A stretch of DNA of 15,313 nt from an uncultured Lachnospiraceae bacterium (GTDB lineage: Bacteria; Bacillota; Clostridia; Lachnospirales; Lachnospiraceae), in contig CAJTTU010000001.1 of the NCBI GenBank assembly GCA_910579325.1, positions 122,731-138,043 on the forward strand, in the 5' to 3' direction. The notes below the pieces were generated by a model. That model made no database searches. It worked only from the letters and a program-made list of their open reading frames with translations, and was not told the origin of the DNA. The translations under genes and the position numbers were made by a program. This document shows, piece after piece, positions 1-6,925 of the stretch (position 1 is the stretch's first letter; every line of letters begins with the position of its first letter).

Positions 1-843
1 AAAACATTGCTTCTCTTTGATGAGGTACATAGATTTGGAGCGCCCAGTTTTGAAAAAATACTAAAAGGGACCATACAAAAATATCGATTTCGTCTCGGAC
101 TGAGCGCAACCCCGGAGCGGGATTATGATGACCGGGGAAATGATTTTATCAAAGCGGAGATAGGGAATGTGATATACCGGTTTGGTCTGGAAAACGCTGT
201 TAGAAAGGGCGTATTGTGTCCGTTGTCTTATGTGCCGGTTTATTATGAGTTAACTGACAGAGAGCGGGAGAAAAAAAGAAAAATTATTGCCTCATATGAG
301 GTAAAACGAAAAAACGGGATAGATTTTGATGAAAATAAGTTATACCGGGATCTTGCAAAAATAAATAAGACAGCCGAAACGAAGATTCCGTTGTTTGCAT
401 CTCTGATAAAAGAAAGACCGGAATTATTGGAAAGATGTATTATTTTTGTAGAGACAAGAGAATATGGTACAAAACTGCAAAATATGCTGATCCACCATCT
501 GAGTCGCTTTCATACGTACTATGCGGAGGACGAAAAGGATAATTTGGGCAGGTTTGGAAACGGACAGATCGACTGCCTGATAACATGCAAGAAAATATCG
601 GAAGGTATAGATATCCGGTCAGTTAAAAATATCGTTCTCTTTTCTTCTGACAAAGGGAAAACCGCAACGATTCAGCGAATTGGCCGCAGCTTGAGGAAAA
701 ATCCGGAAGACCCGGCTAAAATAGCCTGTGTCGTGGATTTTATTTATAAAGGTTCTTTTCAGGAAGATATCACGACGGATCAGGAGCGAATGGCCTGGCT
801 GACAAAACTGGCGGAGGTGAGAGAACAGAATGAATCTGTATAA
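1..843 (+). CDS. SF2 (DEAD/DEAH-like) helicase, C-terminal part; 5' end outside window
   Basis: The reading frame is open from the first base, so the gene starts upstream and only about 280 C-terminal residues are visible. They begin at motif II (LLLFDEVH, a DExH Walker B, nt 7-30), then motif III (LSATPER, nt 100-120). The RecA2 lobe follows, with a motif V-like stretch ISEGIDI (around nt 595-615) and motif VI QRIGRSLR (nt 673-696). This is the type I restriction-like / UvrB-like SF2 layout of an ATP-driven DNA translocase. It heads (or sits inside) a five-gene codirectional cluster ending in a DUF262-DUF1524 protein and followed by dndCDEA, so a role in phosphorothioate-linked restriction is likely but inferred. 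SF2 proteins annotated as phosphorothioation-system restriction enzymes are known; whether this belongs to that family needs the missing N-terminus. It overlaps the next gene by 14 nt. Confidence 0.88.
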   Translation, partial: KTLLLFDEVHRFGAPSFEKILKGTIQKYRFRLGLSATPERDYDDRGNDFIKAEIGNVIYRFGLENAVRKGVLCPLSYVPVYYELTDREREKKRKIIASYEVKRKNGIDFDENKLYRDLAKINKTAETKIPLFASLIKERPELLERCIIFVETREYGTKLQNMLIHHLSRFHTYYAEDEKDNLGRFGNGQIDCLITCKKISEGIDIRSVKNIVLFSSDKGKTATIQRIGRSLRKNPEDPAKIACVVDFIYKGSFQEDITTDQERMAWLTKLAEVREQNESV

Positions 844-1015
844 AGAATTTGAAGACGCGCTGACAGAGGTGTCGGAAAATGCCGAAGAAACAACGGAATT
901 TGGCGGGCGTTTTTGCATGCTGATTAAAAATTTTATGAATGGAATGTCGGATCTGTCTGATATAGACGATCTGATTCAGGAGGCAATGATTCCGGGAGAG
1001 GAAAATGAAAATTAG
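830..1015 (+). CDS. Small acidic protein of unknown function (61 aa)
   Basis: This short ORF encodes a 61-residue, strongly acidic, probably helical protein with no motif I recognise. It is supported as a real gene by its position: the ATG lies 14 nt inside the end of the helicase gene, it has a good ribosome binding site (GGAGGTGA at 813-820, about 9 nt from the ATG), and its stop overlaps the start of the next ATPase gene by 11 nt, so all three are likely translationally coupled. A small acidic partner could bridge the helicase and the SMC-like ATPase or act as a DNA mimic, but nothing in the sequence proves either. No signal peptide or membrane segment is seen. Confidence 0.72.
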   Translation: MNLYKEFEDALTEVSENAEETTEFGGRFCMLIKNFMNGMSDLSDIDDLIQEAMIPGEENEN

Positions 1016-2909
1016 AATTTTGGGCTGGGACTATGAGAATATCCGCAGAATAGGAAAATTGAGTATTGATTTGACAAGATCAGACGGGAGCGTTTACGAA
1101 AATGCTTTTATTATGATGCCGAACGGTACCGGGAAAACCACGACTCTGCGGCTGATACGCGCGATATTGTCAATACCGGGAGCGAACGAATGGGTAGAAA
1201 AGGATGTAAGAAGTTTTCGGCCTGTTTTTAAAGAAGCCTCCAAAGGAAAATTCAGTTTGAAGGTTATGTTTGATGAAGATGTTTACTATTATACGCTGCA
1301 TCTGAATTATGACCTGGGAGAGGTTCGGTATGAGACGACCAGGGTAGGCCGTTCGGGAGGACTTGAAGCAAAGCATTTACAGCCAATGTCAATGAAAGGG
1401 GTTTTGACAGAGGAATTTGTAAGTCGGTTTATATTTGACGGAGAACAGGCGCAGAAGACGTTAAATGCCGGCAGCAAGGAAGCGGAGAAAGCGATTTTAT
1501 ACCTGTACCAGCTGGATAAGCTGGATGATTTATGTAAGCAGATAGATAAACTGATTGGGATCAAACAGGAGGAAAGTAAAAACCATATAACAGAGCGGAG
1601 TGTGTCCGGCTATAGACGCAAATCGGAAAAACTGGAAAAAAACTATCAGGCGCTGTGCGCGGAATACGCGGACGCTTTAAGCAGTCTGAAGTCCAGGAAA
1701 CAGAGAAAAACTGTTTATGAGCAAAGATATCAGAAAATCATCTCAAAAGATGAGCAGATACGGAATGAACAGGATGAGCTGCGTCAGCTCCAGGATGAGA
1801 CTGTGAAAAAAAAGCTGGAATCGGTGGGACGTATCATGTCATATATCAGACGTCCATATAATCTTCAAATGGAGATGCATATACGTTTACAGGGGCTTTG
1901 GCAGAATATGCAGACATTGCGTCTGCCCAGGAATGTGGCAAAGGAATTTTTTAATGAGCTGGCCCACAGTGAGGAATGTGTCTGCGGAAGAGAGATTGGA
2001 GAAACAGAACGGGAATTTATCCTGAAAAGAGCGGACGACTATCTTGGACAAAATGAATTCGCGGTCCTGAATGAGATAAAAACCGCTTTAAAAGAATATA
2101 CGGCAGACGGACAGGGATTGAATGCGGAAAAAAACAATCTTGAGGCATTGTTGTCAAAGGAACAGGAGATCAGTAACGCCTTTGACAGACTGGATGCGAT
2201 TCTGGCCAATAAAGGGAATCAAGAAGTATTGCAGGTAAAAGAAGATATGCGCAGATTAGATGGCGAAATCGAAGTTTTAGAGAGAAAATGCGCAAATTTA
2301 AACAGCAAAGATTACCACAATGATAAAAATCTGTCGTCGGATAATAATATTCAGGCAGCCTACGATAAATGGCAGGAGGCAAAAGCCGTTTATGATAAAG
2401 CAAACGGAACCTTTGCTTTTATCAGAAAGGCAGAGAGATTGAAAACCTATATTTTAAATGTAAAAGAATCTGCCATGCAAAGACTTAAGGAGTATATTAT
2501 TCAGGAGACAAATCATAAGGTCCGGACGATTATAAAAAATGACACGATTAAAATAAAGAATATCACAGGACATTTGATTTTTGAGGACCGGGAAGGTCTG
2601 AGTGAAGGGCAGAATCTGGCTGTGGCCTATGCCTATCTGGGCACCCTGTTTGAACATTCTCAAAACCAGTTTCCTTTTGTGGTGGATTCGCCGGCTGCGG
2701 CGTTGGACCTGAATATGAGGCGGGAGATCGCCATGGTGATGCCCGGATTATTTGAGCAGATGATTATTTTTGTCACATCAGGGGAGAAACAGGGGTTTGC
2801 TGAAACCTATTATGCCCGTTCGGATGTGAAATATTATGTAATTGAAGGAAAAAGGGATAAGGCGGCCGTATTAAAGGAAGGATTGGCAGAATTTAAAAAG
2901 TCCAGATAA
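1005..2909 (+). CDS. DndD/Rad50-like SMC-type ATPase of the defence module
   Basis: A 634-aa protein with the split ABC-ATPase head of SMC/Rad50 proteins. The N-terminal P-loop is MPNGTGKTT (res 38-46); the first position of GxxxxGKT is Met instead of Gly. A DndD-like FIFDGEQA motif is at res 142-149. A long charged, Gln/Glu/Lys-rich coiled-coil region (about 170-500) is interrupted by a hairpin containing CVCGRE (Cys325, Cys327), resembling but not matching the Rad50 CxxC zinc hook. The C-terminal half has the ABC signature LSEGQ (532-536), Walker B FPFVVDSP (556-563) and a D-loop (ALD, 566-568). The start is set by GGGAGAGG at 994-1001. It lies between the 61-aa and 160-aa genes and is separate from the true dndD at 6926. 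It probably couples ATP-dependent DNA binding or scanning to the helicase and nuclease; this is inferred from context. Confidence 0.85.
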   Translation: MKIRILGWDYENIRRIGKLSIDLTRSDGSVYENAFIMMPNGTGKTTTLRLIRAILSIPGANEWVEKDVRSFRPVFKEASKGKFSLKVMFDEDVYYYTLHLNYDLGEVRYETTRVGRSGGLEAKHLQPMSMKGVLTEEFVSRFIFDGEQAQKTLNAGSKEAEKAILYLYQLDKLDDLCKQIDKLIGIKQEESKNHITERSVSGYRRKSEKLEKNYQALCAEYADALSSLKSRKQRKTVYEQRYQKIISKDEQIRNEQDELRQLQDETVKKKLESVGRIMSYIRRPYNLQMEMHIRLQGLWQNMQTLRLPRNVAKEFFNELAHSEECVCGREIGETEREFILKRADDYLGQNEFAVLNEIKTALKEYTADGQGLNAEKNNLEALLSKEQEISNAFDRLDAILANKGNQEVLQVKEDMRRLDGEIEVLERKCANLNSKDYHNDKNLSSDNNIQAAYDKWQEAKAVYDKANGTFAFIRKAERLKTYILNVKESAMQRLKEYIIQETNHKVRTIIKNDTIKIKNITGHLIFEDREGLSEGQNLAVAYAYLGTLFEHSQNQFPFVVDSPAAALDLNMRREIAMVMPGLFEQMIIFVTSGEKQGFAETYYARSDVKYYVIEGKRDKAAVLKEGLAEFKKSR

Positions 2910-2922
2910 GGAGATTGTAAAA

Positions 2923-3405
2923 ATGTCATTCAAAATAACTGGTAAATGCCGGAGTTTTTTTCAGTATATTTATGATAAAGAAGAAAAAGACGGAAAAAAG
3001 CTGAGACTGTTATTCGATGAATATTATTTGTGTCTGATGGTTGGACTGGCTTCCGAAATGTATGATGAGAACCCTGAACTGGAGGCCTCGGAGATAACGG
3101 ACAGATATCCTGAGGAATATCGACAGAGCAGGGATTTTATCGCCGGCCTTTTAATCGCGACGGAAAGGAGAAGACAGGGGATACCGGAAAACGATTCGAA
3201 GGCTCTGGAGAGGCTGATGACCAGATATCTGGATCCAGAATCCAGAACCAGGCTGAGCCAGGAGGGGGAACACCGCCTGAATCAATATGCGGCCAGGGGG
3301 ATAGATATTTTAATGGATGTGATGGGTACGCCTTATGAACTGGAAGAGTTTCTGATTGCTTATCTGGACTGCTTTCAGGAAAACAGGTTTTATATCCGGG
3401 GATAA
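2923..3405 (+). CDS. Hypothetical protein (160 aa) of the Dnd-linked module
   Basis: I do not recognise this 160-aa protein. It looks soluble and mostly helical, rich in Arg/Glu/Asp/Tyr, with a hydrophobic helix FDEYYLCLMVGLA near the N-terminus (about res 31-43) and a second hydrophobic segment near the C-terminus (DILMDVMG, ELEEFLIAYLDCF). No catalytic motif, zinc site, signal peptide or membrane span is seen. It starts 13 nt after the ATPase gene with a strong AAGGAGAT site (2908-2915) and ends 12 nt before the DUF262 gene, so it is an integral member of the cluster. A role as an adaptor for the ATPase or the nuclease is only a guess. Confidence 0.75.
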   Translation: MSFKITGKCRSFFQYIYDKEEKDGKKLRLLFDEYYLCLMVGLASEMYDENPELEASEITDRYPEEYRQSRDFIAGLLIATERRRQGIPENDSKALERLMTRYLDPESRTRLSQEGEHRLNQYAARGIDILMDVMGTPYELEEFLIAYLDCFQENRFYIRG

Positions 3406-3417
3406 AGAAGGAAAGCT

Positions 3418-5226
3418 ATGATCAATACGTATGATTACACATTCAAAAAACTGATCGTTGAAACGGAATATTTATTTGAAGTGCCGAATTACCAGAGGAA
3501 TTATGTATGGGGTGAAAAAGAAATCAAGCAGTTTTTGAGAGATGGTTTCTTTTGTTATGAAAAGTATATAAATCCGGATAAGCTGTTTGTGCACTATGCG
3601 GGCCAGATGATCTTTCGCAAATTAAAGAAGAAACCGGACGGAAGGGAACGGCTGGAAATTATCGACGGACAGCAGCGTTTGACTACGTTTATGATTATTG
3701 TAACGGCAGCAGTTGATCTGATGAAAGAGAAGAACTGTTGTTTGGACACAATTAAGATGCTGAGACAGAGATATCTGTTGTCTTCTTTTCATGCACAGTG
3801 TATTGAAGATGAAAAAAAGCTGAGTCTGTCAAAAGCAGACCGGCTGTTTTGGGAAAGGCTGACAGACGGCTGTTTTGCGGATAAAGATGACAGGAAGCTG
3901 GCGTTGGAGTCCCAAAAAAGATTATGGTATGCATATCAGATGATCAGAAGTTATCTGGAAGAGATTATGGAAAAAAGGCCGGAAGAGAAAACAGAAACGG
4001 TTTTGGCCTCTTACATAAAAGCACTGTCAGAATCCTTCCGGGTCGTGGTTTTGATGACGGAGGAGCCGGGATATGAGTTTGCCTTATATCAGATCGTCAA
4101 TGACAGGGGAAGACCTTTGACGTCGGGAGAAATGCTGAAAGCACGGACGATAGAACTTTTTTCGGATTCTGAAAATATGATAGACCGGAAGGAACGGCTG
4201 ACTAATGAGGCGGAGGAAATCTGGGAGGATATTTTATCAGATCCGGGTGAGACAACAGAAAAGTATTTAAGATGGAATTATATGTATGTCCTTGGAAAAA
4301 AACCGGACGCATCGAAATCGGTTTCTTTATATGAGCAATATGAGCGGGATCTTTTTCAATGTGACGGCAAACGGGAAGTTTCCATGGATGCCCAGGATGA
4401 GATACTGAAGTTATTAGAGCAGCTTCGTGAAAATGTCATAGCATGCAGAAGTCTTGCAAAAGGAACCTTACCGATACCGGGCGCAAGTGAGCAGTTAAAT
4501 CAGATACTGGGTATTTTGATTTGCAATATGAAAAATACCGGATGTATCCCGCTGTATTTGAAGCTGTTGAGGGCGAATAAGGAGAAGAAAGCGCTGGCTA
4601 TAGCGGAAAAATTAACGCCTATGCTGGCTAAAACTTATTTTATGGCGCGAACCATGGGAAATGTAAATGAGGAATCCATAACAAATTGTTATATGAGGAT
4701 ATGGGAAAAGCTGGACAAACAGGAATTTGATCTGAATGAAGCAAAATCTTATCTGAGGGAGCTGTTGAAGAAAGATAAATGTGAGCATGAGTTTTTTGTG
4801 AAGATCAATCAGCCTGTTTACGCAAGAGGCGCCGCGAATTTTAAATCTAAGTTTTTGCTGCTTATGGCAGAACTGCAATATTTAAAAGAACAGGAACCCA
4901 ATTCCGCAGAGTATGGAGATGATTCCGTAGTGATCAGGTTTGACAAAATATCAGTGGAGCATATTTTACATGAAGGGGTCGAAAAAAATGCTGTGAGCAG
5001 TAATTTTTATGAAAGCATACATAAAATCGGAAATCTGACTCTGCTTGGCGGAAAGCCGAATGGACGGATGGGAGCAAAACCTTTTGAGGAGAAAAGAACA
5101 TTATATCAGGTGTCTCCCTATTATATGACCAGAAAAGTAGGGGAGCTGGCGGAGTGGAGATATATCGATTATTCTGACAGACAGAAGGAGATGCTCCGGG
5201 TTTTGGAACGGGCTTTTGCGTTGTAA
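3418..5226 (+). CDS. DUF262-DUF1524 protein, GmrSD/SspE-type NTP-sensing putative nuclease
   Basis: This 602-aa protein has the two domains of GmrSD-family type IV restriction enzymes. The N-terminal DUF262 (ParB/Srx-like) domain shows the motif VPNYQRNYVW (22-31), then IIDGQQRLTT (81-90), the expected nucleotide-handling motif, and the late motif NDRGRPLTSGEMLK (228-241). The C-terminal DUF1524 nuclease-like domain shows VEHIL with His515, IGNLTLL with Asn539, then Asn548 and PFEEKR with Lys559, matching the His-Asn-Asn pattern of ββα-Me/HNH enzymes. The usual EHILP proline is His518. In known relatives (SspE, GmrSD) DUF262 uses NTP hydrolysis to control the DUF1524 nuclease, and SspE acts with a phosphorothioation system. 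Being last in the module just before dndC, it is the best candidate effector that reads PT status and cuts or nicks foreign DNA. The start follows GAAGGAAAG (3407-3415). Confidence 0.9.
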   Translation: MINTYDYTFKKLIVETEYLFEVPNYQRNYVWGEKEIKQFLRDGFFCYEKYINPDKLFVHYAGQMIFRKLKKKPDGRERLEIIDGQQRLTTFMIIVTAAVDLMKEKNCCLDTIKMLRQRYLLSSFHAQCIEDEKKLSLSKADRLFWERLTDGCFADKDDRKLALESQKRLWYAYQMIRSYLEEIMEKRPEEKTETVLASYIKALSESFRVVVLMTEEPGYEFALYQIVNDRGRPLTSGEMLKARTIELFSDSENMIDRKERLTNEAEEIWEDILSDPGETTEKYLRWNYMYVLGKKPDASKSVSLYEQYERDLFQCDGKREVSMDAQDEILKLLEQLRENVIACRSLAKGTLPIPGASEQLNQILGILICNMKNTGCIPLYLKLLRANKEKKALAIAEKLTPMLAKTYFMARTMGNVNEESITNCYMRIWEKLDKQEFDLNEAKSYLRELLKKDKCEHEFFVKINQPVYARGAANFKSKFLLLMAELQYLKEQEPNSAEYGDDSVVIRFDKISVEHILHEGVEKNAVSSNFYESIHKIGNLTLLGGKPNGRMGAKPFEEKRTLYQVSPYYMTRKVGELAEWRYIDYSDRQKEMLRVLERAFAL

Positions 5227-5246
5227 GATGTTATGTGGATGTGTAT

Positions 5247-5281
5247 AAATTCCCAGTTACCAGAGGCGTAATTGGGAATTT
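5247..5281 (+). terminator. Terminator-like hairpin after the DUF262 gene
   Basis: AAATTCCCAGTTAC (5247-5260) pairs with GTAATTGGGAATTT (5268-5281) across the 7-nt loop CAGAGGC, giving a 14-bp stem with one G-U. It is followed by only a short T run (TTTTC). The stem is moderately AT-rich, so termination may be partial. It sits 21 nt after the DUF262 stop and before the dnd promoter, separating the two transcription units. Confidence 0.6.
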
Positions 5282-5298
5282 TCGTACTTATGGATTGT

Positions 5299-5329
5299 CG
5301 GTCAAATGCATTGGCGATGTATTTGGCCG
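5299..5329. promoter_or_regulatory. Large dyad upstream of the dnd promoter, candidate operator
   Basis: CGGTCAAATGCAT (5299-5311) and ATGTATTTGGCCG (5317-5329) form an inverted repeat around the 5-nt centre TGGCG; 11 of 13 positions pair canonically and the other two are G-T. No T-tract follows, so it is a poor terminator. It ends 14 bp before the -35 box of the dnd promoter. A smaller dyad, CCGGA (5327-5331) / TCCGG (5339-5343), continues from it and abuts the -35. I read the pair as a regulator-binding region, but the regulator is not identified in the window. Confidence 0.5.
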
Positions 5330-5343
5330 GATTTAATCTCCGG

Positions 5344-5372
5344 TTTACATATGAGAATATTTGTTCTATAAT
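5344..5372 (+). promoter_or_regulatory. Sigma-A type promoter of dndCDEA
   Basis: TTTACA (5344-5349) and a perfect TATAAT (5367-5372) are separated by exactly 17 bp, giving a near-consensus housekeeping promoter. Transcription would start near 5379, about 20 nt before the dndC ATG, with AGAAGGTGG (5384-5392) as ribosome binding site. Confidence 0.8.
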
Positions 5373-5398
5373 GAAGAAAAAATAGAAGGTGGCTGTAA

Positions 5399-6865
5399 AT
5401 GGCGATAACGAAAAAAGACGTTAATCATATAATTGCGATGATTCAGGAGTTATATCTGGAAGACAACATTCCCTGGATCTGCGGTTACAGCGGCGGGAAA
5501 GACTCCTCAGCCGTGGTTCAGCTGGTATGGAATGCGCTTGCGGCTTTGCCGCCCGGGCAGAGAAAACATAAAAAGGTATATGTGATCAGTACGGATACGC
5601 TGGTAGAGTCGCCTGTTATCGCCGCTTGGGCGGAGGCGTCCTTAAAAAAAATGGAAGAGTGTGCCCAGAAAGAAGGCATTTTATTATATCCGAAGCGTCT
5701 AATCCCCAAGACGAACAATACCTTCTGGGTGAATTTGATCGGACGGGGATACCCCTTTCCCAAAAAGGACTTTCGCTGGTGTACGGACAGATTGAAAATT
5801 GAGCCTTCCAATACCTTTATCAAAAGTGTCCTCAACGATGAACATGAAGCGATTCTGGTGCTGGGGACAAGAAAGGCCGAGAGTAAATCGCGCCGGGAAG
5901 TGATGGAAGAATACGAAAAAAAGCGGTATAGGGCGCACCTGAGTAAAAACGGTGCATTTGCCAATTCCTATATTTTTACGCCGATTGAAAATTGGAGCAA
6001 TGACGAGGTATGGCAGTATCTGATGCAGTATGATAATCCCTGGGGTCATTCTAATAAAGAACTGCTGGCCATGTACAGCGGGGCTTCGGAGGACGGGGAA
6101 TGCCCGCTGGTTTTGGATACCTCTACGCCCAGCTGCGGAAACAGCCGTTTTGGATGCTGGGTATGCACGGTCGTATCGGAAGACCGTTCTATGGCTGCTA
6201 TGATACATAATGACGAGGAGAAAGCCTGGATGCTGCCGCTCCTTGAATTTAGAAATGATATCGCTGGCAAATACAATGAGGACGGCACGAAGCTGGAAGC
6301 GGGAGAAGCAAAGACAAAGGTTGACAGAGCCCGCAGAGATTTCAGAAAGATGGACGGGAAGCTGCAGCTGCAGAATCAGAGTTTTTTGGTTCATGGCCCT
6401 TATAAGAAAGAAGTGAGAGAGGCTTTTTTAAGAAAGCTTTTGATTTTGCAGAAAAATATCAGGGAAAACGGGCCGGAGGAAGTGAAAAATGTACGGCTGA
6501 TTCAAATGGAAGAACTGGAATGTATCCGTGATATCTGGCTGAATGAAAAACATGAGTTTGACGATTCTCTGCCCCGGATATACGAGGAAGTGATGGGAGA
6601 AGCTTACCATGACAATGTGGTTCGCCAGAACCGATATTACGGCATGGAAGAATGGGATATGTTGAAAAACCTATGTGAGGAATGTTATCCCGAGGAAGAA
6701 TTGCTGCAAAATCTTCTGAGCAACGTTTTGGATATTACCGCGAAGTCTTCCATGGTTTCCAGGCGTAAAAATGTATCGGGTAACTTGGAAAAAGAGATAC
6801 AGAAATGCTTTTACCGCAATGAAGAGGATGCGCTGGCGTATAAATTGAAGACACTGACAGATTAA
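5399..6865 (+). CDS. dndC: DNA phosphorothioation protein DndC (PP-loop, Fe-S sulfurtransferase)
   Basis: A 488-aa member of the PAPS-reductase-like ATP-pyrophosphatase superfamily. The PP-loop SGGKDS is at res 31-36 after the ICGY strand. Typical DndC elements follow: FRWCTDRLK with Cys128, LGTRKAESKSR (155-165), NWSNDEVW (198-205), and the cysteine cluster with Cys235, Cys246, Cys253 and Cys256 (SCGNSRFGCWVC). DndC carries a 4Fe-4S cluster and uses ATP to activate the DNA backbone for sulfur transfer from the desulfurase; the conserved cysteines here fit that role. It is the first gene of the dndCDEA operon, right behind a strong promoter. A 60-nt gap separates it from dndD. Length and motif order argue for an intact enzyme. 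SspD is a related PP-loop protein, but the neighbouring dndD and dndE point to DndC. Confidence 0.95.
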   Translation: MAITKKDVNHIIAMIQELYLEDNIPWICGYSGGKDSSAVVQLVWNALAALPPGQRKHKKVYVISTDTLVESPVIAAWAEASLKKMEECAQKEGILLYPKRLIPKTNNTFWVNLIGRGYPFPKKDFRWCTDRLKIEPSNTFIKSVLNDEHEAILVLGTRKAESKSRREVMEEYEKKRYRAHLSKNGAFANSYIFTPIENWSNDEVWQYLMQYDNPWGHSNKELLAMYSGASEDGECPLVLDTSTPSCGNSRFGCWVCTVVSEDRSMAAMIHNDEEKAWMLPLLEFRNDIAGKYNEDGTKLEAGEAKTKVDRARRDFRKMDGKLQLQNQSFLVHGPYKKEVREAFLRKLLILQKNIRENGPEEVKNVRLIQMEELECIRDIWLNEKHEFDDSLPRIYEEVMGEAYHDNVVRQNRYYGMEEWDMLKNLCEECYPEEELLQNLLSNVLDITAKSSMVSRRKNVSGNLEKEIQKCFYRNEEDALAYKLKTLTD

Positions 6866-6883
6866 CAGGGTATCCGGAAATTC

Positions 6884-6897
6884 ATCTGCGCGCAGAT
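6884..6897. repeat. Perfect 14-bp palindrome between dndC and dndD
   Basis: ATCTGCGCGCAGAT is a perfect palindrome inside the 60-nt dndC-dndD gap and ends 28 nt before the dndD ATG. It could be a protein-binding site or an mRNA hairpin tuning dndD expression. It has no T-tract, so it is not a classical terminator. Confidence 0.45.
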
Positions 6898-6925
6898 ATA
6901 CTCTGGTTGGGAAGGAAACAGTTAC

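Noticed and set aside
5299..5329. Second Rho-independent terminator
   Set aside because: The stem is strong, but no T-tract follows and it lies just upstream of the dnd promoter, so an operator-like dyad is the better reading.
5699..6394. 231-codon open frame on the minus strand inside dndC
   Set aside because: It is antisense to an intact, motif-rich dndC, its protein has no recognisable domain, and no suitable ribosome binding site or promoter was seen.
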